Shown: positions 11,908 to 23,640, numbered from the stretch's first letter. The stretch: 64,000 nt of DNA from Pardosa pseudoannulata (GCA_032207245.1 CM063504.1:16701535-16765534); one strand, 5' to 3'. The notes: a model not told the origin generated them from the sequence alone. Translations and numbers: made by a program.

Positions 11908-12090
11908 TTGTTTACGTTGTTACTTTTGTTTGTTTATTTTTGTTATTTCAAATACAAATCCCGAAAAGTTGGTTAAAAAATTAAATAATTTTCGATCTAT
12001 TGAGATTTAACTGAATAACTAAATTTACGCGTAAGACGCCAGCTCCCGGTACAATTCCGCTGCGAAATGTACCCGCACACAATGTGTTAA
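11542..12090 (+). mobile_element. piggyBac-like non-autonomous element, copy 1, TTAA target
   Basis: The element is 11546-12086, flanked by TTAA at 11542-11545 and 12087-12090, the invariant piggyBac target. Terminal inverted repeats begin CACATTGTATGCGAG (left) and CACATTGTGTGCGGG (right, read inward). Near the left end are two copies of ACGTACTAGTACG, spaced about 45 bp. The right end carries GGTACAATTCCGCTGCGAAATGTACC (composite; a GGTACA..TGTACC inverted motif). A (TA)n tract at 11840-11898 occupies the middle. No transposase frame survives; the 84-codon frame here is a read-through of the TA tract. Confidence 0.92.
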
Positions 12091-12479
12091 GCATTCATTT
12101 ACGTAGATATCCTAAATCAGGAAACTTTATTCCCCAGAGTCAGATATCAATGCTTGTAACTTATGTATAAGTGGAAATTGAATTTAAAGAACAAAAATTT
12201 TCAGAACACTGTCAAAGAAAAAAACTTTACTAGGGTAAATAACCGACAAAAATCCGCCAAAGATATTCCTGACTGCTCGCTGTTGATCTTTTAAGGTGTA
12301 CAGAAGAAAAACAGCTAATATTGCACTGCGCTAAAATACTAGCCTTTCTTTTAAAAATAGAATAAAATAAAGGGAAAGAAACAGCGGTACATGATTTCAT
12401 CAACATTATTTCACAGCTGATAAATATATTCATAATTCCATAAGAAATCTATTCGCATAATATAGAAACTATAATAAAA
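12091..12479. other. unannotated AT-rich sequence
   Basis: No gene or repeat is recognised. Confidence 0.5.
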
Positions 12480-12620
12480 AATTAAAACTGACATTGTAAT
12501 AACCCCCACTCCGGCGGCCACGTTGTAATAGCACCCTGTTCTGGGGTACTATACTTGCGTGGGTCCTGCTCGCCTACTCTACTGGGGCAGGTATGTTCGT
12601 AGATCGCCGCTGGGATGCAT
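12480..12620. other. GC-rich segment of unknown nature
   Basis: A sharply bounded GC-rich segment with CCGGCGGCCACG, CCTGCTCGCCTACTC and GATCGCCGCTGGGATG. I do not recognise it. It could belong with the coding-like region to its right or be a fragment of an LTR-element leader. Confidence 0.35.
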
Positions 12621-12740
12621 AAAATTACCTCCGAAAATTTTAGGACAACAAATAACATTTATTTACAAAAATTGATGAAAACATTAAATATTAAAGTAAA
12701 CCAAAATAACATATTGCAGAGTCTCAGTGTCTGTCTAAAA

Positions 12741-13257
12741 TCAAAAAGGATTAACGGAGTATTTTTCATATCCAAAAATAAAACCGTCGTCGTGTTCTCT
12801 CACATCGAACAGAATCCCACTGTGGTATGGATGTTCGTAGCCATTCTGAATCGGCTTTAAACGGTAGGTCCCAGTCTCATTAGCCCTCGTGTTGCAAAAA
12901 AGTAGACCGTAGCACTCCAAACCAAACCTCACATCGAACAGAAAGATGTCTCTAAGTCGAAGGCCCGAATCGAACTGCTTTCTTGCAGATCTTCTCTCCC
13001 TTCCTCGGGGGAGGGGGATCAGCATTCTCGAAACTTGATCCCTTCCGAAAAGAGAAGTCCTCCCTTCCAGATGTACTGCCGGCCTGCAAAAACACCAACA
13101 AGCGCATCCGAAAAATCGTATCTGCCCCCCTTAGCCGACCAGCTCCTATTTCCCCAAGGAACTCCGGGTGGAAGAGGTCAACGAGCCTTTTGCAGATATC
13201 AAGAAAGGCACACATATGCTGAACACTGGACGTGTGGTCCAAATCCCTTACAGACAT
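12741..13257 (-). pseudogene. unidentified coding-like remnant broken by a SINE
   Basis: On the minus strand 12952-13257 is an open frame of 101 codons with ordinary amino-acid composition (MSVRDLDHTSS... HPEFLGEIGAGRLRGADTIF...), in a GC-rich stretch unlike the flanks. It ends just before the SINE insertion. A neighbouring minus frame continues past it as FDSGLRLRDIFLFDVRE. If the SINE and one duplication copy are disregarded, that frame goes on as EHDDGFIFGYEKYSVNPF before a stop at about 12741. The two frames differ, so one frameshift would be needed to join them. I recognise no domain. It may be an exon, a retroelement or transposon fragment, or chance. Confidence 0.35.
12799..12943 (+). 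mobile_element. 5'-truncated SINE with 16-bp target duplications
   Basis: The body is 12815-12927. It begins inside the tRNA-like part (CCCACTGTGGTATGGATG), so the A and B boxes are missing, and it ends CTCCAAACCAAACC. A perfect 16-bp duplication CTCACATCGAACAGAA sits at 12799-12814 and 12928-12943. Truncation at the 5' end with intact duplications is the classic product of incomplete target-primed reverse transcription. The insertion interrupts a coding-like minus-strand frame. Confidence 0.93.
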
Positions 13258-13280
13258 GTTTTGTAGAGATATCGAATTAG

Positions 13281-14403
13281 TTACCTACATCATAATAGGA
13301 ACTTTTATTCCAAATGTAACGTTCCTACCTACAGCTGTTTTGGCACTCTGGTTACTTACTCAGTTTTAGATCAGTTAACACTAAAATAAAAATGACAAAA
13401 TCAGCAATTTTACCTATCAGATAGTATTCAAACTATTTTAGAGACGACTGCCAAAGAAGACAACAACTTGTGGAATTTTCAGCGAAATCGGGTAATTTCA
13501 GTTTTTATGTAATGCCCACATACGCATTGCCTTTTATTTATATAAATAATTAAAATTAAAACTGGGCTTGTATAATATACAAATAATTATATATTTCAAA
13601 TTATCCATCATACGGATGGGGGTTTCTTCATGTAAGACGTGTAAGCCAGTGCAATTATACAAATTTTTTCTTTAAAAAATACTTAAAATAATCATTAGTA
13701 AGGATATCTTTACATGTTGGGCTAATAGTTATATTCATTACACGAAGCTAGATATTAGAATAAAAAAGTTTTTTTTATTTCTCTTAATTATATTTTATAA
13801 TTTTCAATGAGTTGGAAATATTGGATTTTCAGTCACATTTCACCTATTTTCACTCCGTTGGCGCCTTAAGATAATTAAATCTGCCCAAACACTCAAGCTA
13901 TTTGTAGACGCCAAATCTGTGGGGGGAAATAATGTCCTGAAAATATTTTGCACATCCGCAGTTATATACCTTCTCTTAATGGCTTTGACTTCTAGTGTGT
14001 TTCTAACTATGCATGCTTTAAGAAGTTTTTAAAGAAATGGGTGTGGCTTCCTAAAACTAAAATCCACAGAGAGGCATTAATTGAAAATAATGTTAAATCT
14101 TTAATCTTATTAAAAATAATTTACCGGTAGCTAGCACGCTAAGTAATATTTTACTGTTAGACCCGCGCCAGAAATTAAACCCATAAACGTCTTTTACCGA
14201 TCAACGGAATGGTAAAATAGTGTTAAAAATAACTTTATTTGCTTATCCCAAGACTAAGACGGTTATGTATGTCTTTGGTCGAACGACGCATTGCGTCGGA
14301 TACACCATAGCGGATATACGCATATACACGGATACACGCATAGCGGATACACTTGGATAGACACACGGAAACAGCATCTTATAAATTTTTGAACTGAAAT
14401 GAA
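13281..14403. other. unannotated AT-rich sequence
   Basis: No gene is recognised. A short degenerate array of GGATACAC/CATAGCGG words lies at about 14298-14365. Confidence 0.5.
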
Positions 14404-14451
14404 TGCAGCTCGTCATTCATTTTTTTAGACAACTGACAATGACGAGCTGCA
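14404..14451. repeat. 14-bp inverted repeat, potential hairpin
   Basis: TGCAGCTCGTCATT at 14404-14417 is perfectly complementary to 14438-14451, with a 20-base loop. The function is unknown. It may be the centre or end of a small element. Confidence 0.7.
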
Positions 14452-15240
14452 CTCGAAAGAAATTATTAATAACTGAGACTTCTTATACGAGATGTGTATG
14501 TTAATCATAAGTTTATTGCTTTGGTAGATTTGCTTGCGTACTTCTAGTAGCAGTACAAATGCAGTTTATATAAAGGTGTGCTAAAAGTATCACGTAATTC
14601 ACGAGGGTTATATTATAGAACACAGACTAATATTACACGATATCGTTAAAACAATTATAATTAACTCCTGTTTCCCTCTCCGAAGAGCTGACGGGTTATT
14701 CTGGGGACCAAGAGGTTCAATGGACAGCAATCCCAAAGCAGACTGGGAGGAGAGATTCGCGGGACTACTATTACCATTAGCTAACAAAGCAATAGACAGA
14801 GTTAATCTGTGAATCATCCTCTGGGCGAGAATACAGCTCACGACCCCAAAGGACACACTAGTCTTAGAAACCACTGAAATTTCGAATGGAAGCATGACAA
14901 TACCCACAGCAATCGAATTAATCCGTGGTACAAAAGTTGGCGAGTTCCTTTCTGCCTCAACGATTAGAGCACACTAGTTGTTCAACCTTAACCTCCAATC
15001 TGATGAGGAAGCCTCACGGGATGATTTCATTGAACATCAATAATCTTCCTGGTCCAAACATGAACACTAGAAATCACGTCCAAGCCTTGAAGACTGAGGG
15101 CTTGGACCAAACAGAAACCAGTGAGTCTTCTGCATATGAATAAAATAATGGGTGGATTTTTTATACGAAAGTGATGATGATAGTGTTGAACTGAATGAAT
15201 ATGGTTTGGATCAACACGCTCATTTTTTTAGACAAAGGCT
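14452..15240. other. coding-like composition, no recognised product
   Basis: Between about 14670 and 14810 a plus-strand frame without stops reads RADGLFWGPRGSMDSNPKAD and onward into an AGLLLPLANKAIDRV-like stretch. A later plus frame (14925-15143) has 72 codons. Neither shows a domain that I can name. I regard the segment as a possible decayed mobile-element coding region; evidence is weak. Confidence 0.25.
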
Positions 15241-16650
15241 AATTATTGAATGGTGAACTACCTGGGTGAATACAAGCAGTCAGAGAGAGAAGGATTAGAT
15301 GCTGTTTCCTGAAAGCTAACATAACGCTGAGAAGGAAATACTCAGCTATGATAGGGATAGCAGAGCTAATTGAATTGTATATGCACCCATTCAAAAACGT
15401 ATGACACGGGTAAGCAGCGACGAAAAATATAATGATAATAACGAACTCTCAGCTATCGCAGGAACACCATCAGATTCTTTGAATACAAAAAATTCAATTT
15501 CCACTATATCAATCCGTCCTTTTTAAAAGTAAGAAAATTAAAATACCTGTCTGAAAACCATTTGCAGTTCAAGGTGTTAAACTGTTTGTTTGTATAGAGT
15601 GTATAGTTGCACTCTATGCATAAAGTGTTACACTTGAGTGGAATACAAGAATAATTCATGCTTCTAATCTGATCAAACAGCCACGAGGGGATACAGTTAC
15701 CATCTAAACCAATTTTTAGTAATTTAAGCAATACTTCCCAACCACTGGTACACAGACCTACGCCTGCTTTGGATACATTGCTACCAGTCTGAAAAAATTA
15801 ACTATTTTAATACCATTTCTAAGTTATTCAAGTCTTACAATTTCTGTCGATCTACCACAAAAATAGCTTCCAATAATTAAAATATATCTTACAAACTTTT
15901 ATATTAAGACTATCAATCACAAAATTAGCCACAATTAACTTGTATGAGCCTAGTTCTAGAAAGTTGGCAATAGCTGAGATTGCTTGTATGAGCCGAGATC
16001 TAGCAAGTTGGCAGGAGTTAATATCATGGTAGACAGACAGTATTTTCTCAATTCAAAACTAAATACATAAACAACGTGCATACATCGAAGCAGGACCTGT
16101 TAAATATACATCCTAATTTGAAATTATTAAATATTTTACAAGTCCAAGATTCAACAATTATGTCAATAAATTCCGCTACTGCACTGCAATTACATTCGAA
16201 GGAGTTGAAGAGCAGAAACGAACCTGCAGCCAAATCAAATTTATTCAAAAATAAGCAGCAGCTAATGCGGCACTAACTGAAACTAATATTATAATCACAT
16301 TAAATTTATTAAATAAAAAACCTATTTATATACTTTTTTTTAGATGACGATGGTTCGCGAAATATTTTTCTTATTTTCTTTAAGTTTAGATTTCTCTTAT
16401 AGTTTATGACGTTTTGGTTATCTACATTTTTGTCTGCCTTATCTGGCAAATAAGTATAATGTTTCCATTACTCGCTCTCAGGTATAAATATAATCACTGC
16501 CCAATTTAGTAAGGTAAATCCTAATAACGTGCGTATCTGACAGAGATATTTTTATCTAAGAAAACATCCTTGGTGGTCCAAAAATCTTAATTCCATTACT
16601 TTAAATAGTTGTTTCTCTGGGTTCGATGAGAAGACTATGTTTCTTTTTTT
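15241..16650. other. unannotated AT-rich sequence
   Basis: No gene is recognised. A local 20-base motif, TTGTATGAGCCKAGWTCTAG, occurs twice around 15940-16000. Small overlapping frames at 16048-16276 on opposite strands are not supported. Confidence 0.45.
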
Positions 16651-16690
16651 ACTGCAGGACTAATTACTGCTTAATTAGTCCTTCTGCAGT
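16651..16690. repeat. hairpin-forming inverted repeat
   Basis: ACTGCAGGACTAATTA at 16651-16666 pairs with TAATTAGTCC..CTGCAGT at 16672-16690 apart from a small bulge. Directly after it, about 16722-16755, lies a short fragment matching the middle of the SINE (CTACTGCTTAAAAGCCG). Confidence 0.7.
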
Positions 16691-16830
16691 AAAAGGCAGG
16701 GCCTTACTGCAGAAAGTCGGCCTACTGCTTAAAAGCCGAATTTGAAAAACTAAGCAACCGACGTAGACAGAGCTGAAACGCTCTTTGATACCAAAGACTT
16801 TATCAGTCATTATTCTGTGTTAATCGTCTG

Positions 16831-17029
16831 GTGTCATTAGGTAAGATTTGGTTTTGTTTTGGAATGCTACAGTCTACTGTTTTGTTCTCGAGAGCTAATG
16901 AGACATGGACCTACTGCTTAAAGCAGATTCCGAACGGCCATGCCAGCAGCAGTATTCGAACCCGCAAACTTCGGTTCCGAAGAACAACACTCTACCAGTC
17001 GGCCATCGTTCAGCGTGTCATTCGGTTAA
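16831..17029 (-). mobile_element. tRNA-derived SINE, full length
   Basis: The body is about 16845-17014 on the minus strand, from the TTTGGTTTTG tail end to CGGCCATCGTTC at the tRNA-like head; the B box is GTATTCGAACCCG. Imperfect target duplications are GTGTCATTAGGTAA (16831-16844) and GTGTCATTCGGTTAA (17015-17029), suggesting an older insertion. Confidence 0.85.
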
Positions 17030-17303
17030 AGCAGTGATACTAAGATAAATGCAAGTCCGGTCTATACCTTTAAACTTTTTTTAGAAGGATCATAAACATG
17101 TTTGCCAATAAAATGAATTCAAACTCATAGATTCCATTTTGTTTAGATAACACGTTACCTTATCTGACGCGATATTAACGGGGTAGTAACCTTATCTGAT
17201 GCGAAAAAAACATTTATAATACCACACTAGATATTCGTCTACAAATTGATCATCACAAAGTGGATTTTTTTTCTCCCTATTCCGTACCCCTCTCCCATCC
17301 GCA

Positions 17304-17442
17304 CAGTCTACTCTTTTGCTACACGAGGGCTAATGATACCTTGATTTACTACTTAAAAGCCGATTCTGAATGGCTACGAACATCAGTGCAGATAGTGGGA
17401 TTCAAACTCATGAACTCCGGCAGCACCCTACCCGTTCGGCCC
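17304..17442 (-). mobile_element. tRNA-derived SINE, lacking the extreme 3' tail
   Basis: The minus-strand match runs from CAGTCTACTCTTTTGC through CACGAGGGCTAATGATACC and AAGCCGATTCTGAATGGC to CCCGTTCGGCC. It is diverged in the B box (GGGATTCAAACTC). The small open frame at 17260-17460 is a read-through. Confidence 0.85.
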
Positions 17443-18058
17443 CAAAGAGAGAACATCTAGTTCCACAGTTTTTAACTCCCTTTTATTTTTTAGTTATGCA
17501 CAGGAGAGGTGTTTAGTGGGTCTATCAGAGCTCGTATCCGTTTCCCCAACTCTGAACGATAACAACTAGAGCAGGGGGTTCTAATTAACGGGAGTTGCAA
17601 GTATCCTGAGGTCCCAGTTTTGATACCTGTGAGAGGTTTAAAAAAATCATAGATCTATAAATTTTACTGCTATGAAATTCATTATTCAGAACTCAACTTG
17701 CAAGTTCATTCTTGATTTATCTTCTAAGATTAGCCTTAATAGAGATGGCTGTATACAACATTAATTCATCGACTGGTGCAAGTGACCATTCTCATATTGC
17801 CCACTATACTTATTCATTTTTTAATTTTATTTTGGATTACATTAAATTCTCTCTTAGGTTTCTTTCCTTCTGACCAAGTGTAAGCAATATTCAAATACTT
17901 GAGTGATCGTCTCTAAAATTAAATTGCTTGGGGTATTAAAGCTTTTTGATATTTTTTTATTTCACTCTTATGCAATTATATGATAATCACTGTTATACAA
18001 GCTTTGTTGTTTTTCTTATTTAACCCTTTACCTTTTTTAATGCTATTTGATTTTCTGT
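17443..18058. other. unannotated sequence
   Basis: No gene or known repeat is recognised. Confidence 0.5.
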
Positions 18059-18850
18059 CTCTCCATGTTTCAATTATGGTGGTATTGAAAAGGCCTAAAG
18101 TAAATTTTCAGAATTGTAGTATACGTAATATTACGTCAAAAACATGGTGTACAAAATACCATATCTTGTTCAATAAAGCTATAAGTGTTCAATAAAGCTA
18201 TATTTCTATTTTGATTTCCTACTTAAATCATGTTTACACTTTTTCATAATGAAATACTAGAATTTAAAAAAATAGAAAGAAAAAAATACTAGAATTTAAA
18301 AAATAGTAAGAAAGAAATACTAGAAATCTCTCCATGTTTTAATTATGGTGGTACTTAAAAGGCCTAAAGTAAATTTTCAGAATTGTGGTATACGTAATAT
18401 TACGTCAAAAACAGGGTGTACAAAATACTATATCGTGTAATATTACGTCAAAAACAGATAGCGTCTTCAATAACGCTATATTTCTGTTTTTATTTCCTAC
18501 TTAATCATGTTTACACTTTTTCACAATGAAATACTAGAATTTTAAAAATAGAAAGAAATACTAGAAATCTTCCTTGCTTTAATTATGGTGGTACTTAAAA
18601 GGCCTAAAATAAATTTTCAGAATTGCGGTATACATAATATTAAGTCAAAAACAGGATGTACAAAATACCATATCGAGTAATATTACGTACAGCGTCAGGT
18701 AGTGTCTTTAATAAAGGTAGTGTCTTCAATACAGGTAGCGTCTTCAATAAAGCTATATTTCTGTTTTTATTTCCTACTTACACTTTTTCACGTTTACACT
18801 TTTACTTACACGTTTACTTTTTTTCACAATGAAATACTAGAATTTTAAAA
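18059..18850. repeat. tandem repeat, three units of about 250 bp
   Basis: Units start near 18059, 18327 and 18568 with a variant of CTCCATGTTTTAATTATGGT. All contain TTAAAAGGCCTAAAGTAAAT, ACGTAATATTACGTCAAAAA, CAATAAAGCTATATTTC and GAAATACTAGAATTT. The palindrome-like ACGTAATATTACGT recurs within units, and the AAATACTAGAATTT/GTCTTCAATAAAG subunits are further duplicated. Confidence 0.85.
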
Positions 18851-19674
18851 ATAAAACTTTTAAAAACATTTTTAATAAAAAAGTTAATCTAAGTCTAATT
18901 TTTGTTCTCCCTTTTAATCCCTAAGAAATGAGCGAGTTGTTATTCCCCTTCGTCATTATAAAAATCCTATAATTCGAATATTATTCCACTTAAAAAATGC
19001 AAAATGTTATAATACAACATTTCGTTCCATATTCAAAAACGTTCCTCTCCTACTAAGAGTTCTAAACTTAAAATAAAACAAATTTAAATAACAAAACTAT
19101 ACATTTTCTTAGTTCAAAACGTATCACATCTTTTTTAAAATAACAAAAAAATTAGTTTCATTCAATAGACAAATCAGGAATAGTTTGCAAGGGGAACATA
19201 TGTATAAAAGCATTTCTACGCCTTTTCAAAACTAAATACTAGGGGGAAAACCAATGTTCTATTCGAAAAGAGGAAAAAAAATAACCTGCGACTAATTTTC
19301 TTTCCCCTTTGAAACCACTCAGAAATGAGTAATTATGAGTATAATGAGTAATTATTCCATTCAACCAGGCCCGGCTCTAGGCTATAGCACACTAGGCACA
19401 ATCTAGGGGCACCATCAGAAAGGGGGAGCGCTCTGTAGCGCCTTATTTCCTAATTTCATGACGATTTTCCTATTTTTTTTCTATCAGTCTTTTTCTTTTT
19501 TTTTTCTTTCCGAATGTTTAAAATACCATAATAACTTTACGAAAATGTGTCAATTACTTAAAAGTAATAGTTTTCAAAATAATACTATTAAAAAAAAAAT
19601 TTTCAGTTCATTTAATACAATAGTCGCAAACAGTAACAGCATGTTATCAGGCAATCCTTAATAATAAATTGTTA

Positions 19675-20547
19675 TTAATACATTGTGTGCGGGTACATTT
19701 CGCAGCGGAATTGTACCGAGAGCGGGCGTTTTGAGCGTAAATTTAGTTACTCAGTTAAATTTCAATAAATCGAAAATTACTTAACTTTTTAACCAACTTT
19801 TCGTATTTTATATTGAAATATATAAATAGAAATATATAAATAACAGCCATAAGATTTTTGTAAACAAAAATATATTTTAGTGGATAAATTTAAATAGTAT
19901 CGTAAATATGAAAAATCAAATAGAAATAGTAGTATACAGTTTTAATTTTTTCGAATTATGTTATATATAAACACTTTTACATTCTAAAGAAATGAATCAT
20001 AAAACATATGTTTTATAGTGTGGTAACGTTCAAAGCATTTTTCTCTATGAAGAGGGACACGACAAAACTTGCATATGTAAGATGTTTCACTCCGCACTTT
20101 TTTCACAGCACACACACGACATTGTCTTTGCGGCTTTTTCTTCTTCCCAGTAGTAACAATTTTCTCTAAAATATGTTTCCGCATATCCAATGATAATCTT
20201 CCAGGAGGGTCCTATTTAGGTGCCCTTCGTGTACCAGATGTGGGCGACCCTGGATCTGGAATGTTGCTTTCAGGTAATTGATCAGTTACCCATTCCACTG
20301 CGACATAATAGACAAATTTTTTATATTTAATTTTTTTCGTCTTTGTGGATATTTATATGACTTCTAAATTTTTCCAGAATTTTTGTAGTAGACAAAGACA
20401 TTCGGCTTCGTCTTCCTGTATATACCGTTATTTTTGTACCCATAAACAAACCATGTTGTTACACTATCCCATACTAGTACGTGACCCGCGCTCAAATATC
20501 ATTCGTGAGAAAACGTACTAGTACGTGTCCCGCATACAATGTGTTAA
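19675..20547 (-). mobile_element. piggyBac-like element, copy 2, with transposase remnant
   Basis: Flanked by TTAA at 19675-19678 and 20544-20547. The left end reads (T)ACATTGTGTGCGGGTACA; the right end, read inward, reads CACATTGTATGCGGGACACG, followed by two GTACTAGTAC palindromes. Compared with copies at 11546 and 41669 it is inverted. Unlike them, it retains a piece of the coding region on the minus strand, so this copy links the short elements to a piggyBac transposase. Confidence 0.92.
19984..20349 (-). pseudogene. piggyBac transposase, C-terminal remnant
   Basis: The minus-strand frame from 20349 down to 19984 reads a late catalytic-domain tail (KKFVYYVAVEWV...), a linker, then DPPGRLS and a basic stretch. 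It ends in a cysteine-rich zinc ribbon with CRVCAVKKVRSETSYICKFC followed by V-L-H...CF..YHT. This C..C/C..C/CH..YH pattern is characteristic of piggyBac transposase C-termini, which bind the transposon ends. An in-frame amber stop (near 20213, just before DPPGRLS) interrupts the frame. The N-terminal and DDE catalytic core are missing from the element. It is dead as an enzyme. Confidence 0.88.
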
Positions 20548-21048
20548 AAGTTTTATTTACTAGATTATATAGTCAAGATGAATTTAATCATTATAGGTAT
20601 CATTTATGGAGAAAATAAAATTTTATTTATTGTAAATATGTAGTATGAAAAATTAAGATTAAATATCACTGTATCCTTAAAACTTAAATAATTTTTCAGC
20701 ATTATTAGAGACAAAATCAAACAGTTAAGGTCTTTGATTTTTAAAATGTTGTTGTGGAAGTGTCTTCTAAAAGTGGTCGATATGCATCAATAAACAAAAT
20801 TTATCAAAATTTTAAATTTATAGAGCAAAAATTGAACTGCTTAGGGCGTTGTACACCCTTGTAGCCAGACCTGCATTACTATTATCTCATATAAAAATAT
20901 TCATTGTGTTCCTTATTCTAGAACATTTTCTCTTACTAAGAGTTCTATACTGTAAAGATAAAATAAGACTAATTTAAATATAAAAATTATATATTTCCTT
21001 AGCGTTAAATGTAACACAACTCCTTTTTGCTCCCTTGCCAGTAACACT

Positions 21049-21105
21049 CGAACTTAGTTCGGGCAACGCAAATACGCTAATTTTGGATTGCCCGACCTGA
21101 GTTCG
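21049..21105. repeat. imperfect hairpin with palindromic arms
   Basis: CGAACTTAGTTCGGGCAA (21049-21066) pairs with 21088-21105 with two mismatches. Each arm is itself nearly palindromic (CGAACT..AGTTCG). It sits at the left edge of sequence that interrupts a satellite unit, so it may mark an element end. Confidence 0.65.
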
Positions 21106-21960
21106 GGTAAGAGAAAAAAATGGTATTTCAATTCCGTGAATCCCAAAATCGGTTTGACCAATGCATAATATTTAATTTGTCATTTTTCCAATAAGTAGAG
21201 ATACTTTCCAGCAAAAAGTTCGACAGTTTATTGACATTTGTCGCTATTTTTCGCATATTTGTGAAATTTAAAGGAATCAGAGACAGGGAATTCATGACAG
21301 TAGATATAGATAATATCGTTGTATGAATTTATTATATTTATCCAGAAAATTACGTCATTTGACTTACTTTGCTGGAATATGAGCGAAATTTACTATAATT
21401 CATTAAAATTTCCCATATATGTAAAAATATTGAAAATAGTTATTTCAGTTAAAATTTGGTTTTTTAGAAATATAAACTATTTCTAACATTTTGATAATCA
21501 TAACAAACGAAATTAAAGAAAAAAAATTCCATTTTTGGCAGTTTTTCTCAAATTATCCCACAGGAAAGGAAATAAAAACACAAAGTTGTATTTCATTCAA
21601 CAGCACAAATCGACAATAGTTTCCAAGTGAAACGTATATATAAAAGCTTACGTACGCCTTTTCAAAACTTAATACTAGGGGGAAAGCCAATTTTCGAATA
21701 GGTAAAAAAATTTTAAAAAATAAGATTTATTTTTCTTTCTTCTTTGAAACTACTCAAAAACGGGGTGGTAATTTTTTCCTTCAACTATTATCCACTTTCA
21801 AACAACTTAAATAGTATTTAAAAATTTCGCTGTGTTCCGCGTTCTAGAATCATTTCTCTTACTACAAATTCGAAACTGCTAAAATGAAATAGAAATAAAT
21901 TTAAATATAAAAAATGAGGAATTGGCACATGTGGGGAATTCGAACAACTTAGTATTTTTC

Positions 21961-23640
21961 TGATAATTCCATACTCGTAGATACCAAAAATGTTTTCAAA
22001 AATGTAAAAAACTGGATCTATCATTTAAAAAATTAATTTTAAAGTTAAGCAAAAATCACGTGACATCAAAACGCTCCGTGATTGGTTGTGACGTCATCGT
22101 TCACGTTGTCCAATATCTTCTTATTGCTTGTAAACGAGCACTATTTTCCGATTTTGTTTTTGCAAGTTCCTGAAATTTTCTAGCTATCAAAATTTATTTT
22201 TATTTAAACCTGAAGATTTATTTTACCGATCTCGACAGCTTAGTTATCTCAATTTGTCATAAATATCTCTTCTACCTGGATTTACCAAAGGACAGTTAGA
22301 CAACCTCCCGAAAATTGACAGTATGTCAATGTTTTTGTTCTTGGGAAAAAAAGAACCCAGATTTTATGCGAGCAGAAATACGGGGAATTAAAACCCAAAG
22401 ATATGTAAAATCATTTATATATTTATCCACTTTTACTTAACATGTATTAATATTTTATCCATGCTAATCACAGCTCTTCTGTTTGTAGACATAGACAAGT
22501 CAAATAAATATACATATATCATATACACTCATTTGTAGTAGCATCGCTTTTTATAAATAGATTTTAAATTTGATGAAAAGAAATTTAAAATCTTTAAAAG
22601 GCTTTACTTAATTATTTATGCTTTTTTAAATAGCAATACAATTTTATTGTCTTTAATATTAATGTTAAATTAAAAAATGTATAAAGTTTCTGAAATTAAA
22701 TTAAATTTTAAAGTAATATCATTATAAGTATTTTAAAAATATTATATATTTTGTTCAAATTAGTCACTAATTTAATCGAATAATATCACTGAATTGATAC
22801 ACTTAAGAAAGTATGCATCACTGAAGAAAATATTTATAATACCTTGAAAATACATAACCTTCCCTTCTCCCGAGTTATTTATTAGACAGTTATATGCTTT
22901 AGACTTTTTTAATGTTTTACGATATTTATATGCTTTATCAAACATTTATTGTAGTTGAACTCTGTGATAATACTGGGAAATTAGCTGTTTTAAATGTTAA
23001 ATAGCACCGGTTAATCAACCGTCCTTTTAAAGGTATCTATATGTATTTTTATGTACTTTAATTTTTCTAAACTAATAATATTTAAACAAAAGCAAGCATT
23101 TACTTATCGGTAAATGGTCTTCACAAACCCATAGAGATGATTTATATGATAATTTGGGGTTTAATTTCTCATCCCTTTTAATACATTTGTCCAGATTTTA
23201 AGTGTATGTGGATCTTTGGAAACGCTGAAAAATATCTTCTCATTGCTATTAGTTGCTGTATTTTTACAGAGTAGCACAATACAATATTTATAATATGATT
23301 TTTTAATGCCAGACATAATAAAAAAATTTCTATTATATGCAATACTTTACACAGAAACAAATTTAAAAGTCGCCTTTTAACATGTAAACAGCATAGGCGC
23401 TCGTTGTCAACGTGAACGATGACGTCACAAACTCCGTGGAGGAAAAGTATCGTTTTTGAGAGACGTTAAAGAGTCCGCTATAAAACCCATTAGAAATCAC
23501 TCATTAGGCCCCTAAATGAAAGAAAAATAGCTACTGTCCTGCCTGATTTTTGTCTTCTATCGTTTAAAATTAAAATTAGAAAACGTGAAAATTCCTCCTT
23601 ATACATTTTTTATGCGCGAAAAACTGTTCACTTTAGGAAA
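21961..23640. mobile_element. probable insertion block with 23-bp perfect inverted repeats
   Basis: This block separates two halves of one satellite unit. It contains TTGTGACGTCATCGTTCACG..., a 23-base sequence at 22086-22108 whose exact reverse complement is at 23408-23430, 1.3 kb away. Flanking words CTCCGTG are also shared in inverted form. The interior is AT-rich without a transposase. A transposon of unknown class is likely, but I could not fix its ends or a target duplication. Confidence 0.55.

Larger units (their letters stand above)
19358..20881 (+). mobile_element. hAT-like non-autonomous element split by a piggyBac-like insertion
   Basis: The ends are CAGGCCCGGCTCTAGGC (from 19366) and, read inward from 20873, CAGGTCTGGCTACAAGG: an 11-bp inverted repeat with two mismatches. 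The flanks are CATTCAAC (19358-19365) and CATTACTA. Comparison with intact satellite units (CATTCAACTATTATT) shows that the target was inside a satellite unit and supports an 8-base duplication with a small deletion on the right. Without the nested 19675-20547 element its length is about 640 bp. No transposase is visible. Confidence 0.65.

Noticed and set aside
14650..15143. Transposase or polyprotein gene
   Set aside because: Short stop-free frames with coding-like composition but no domain I can name; not enough for a gene call.
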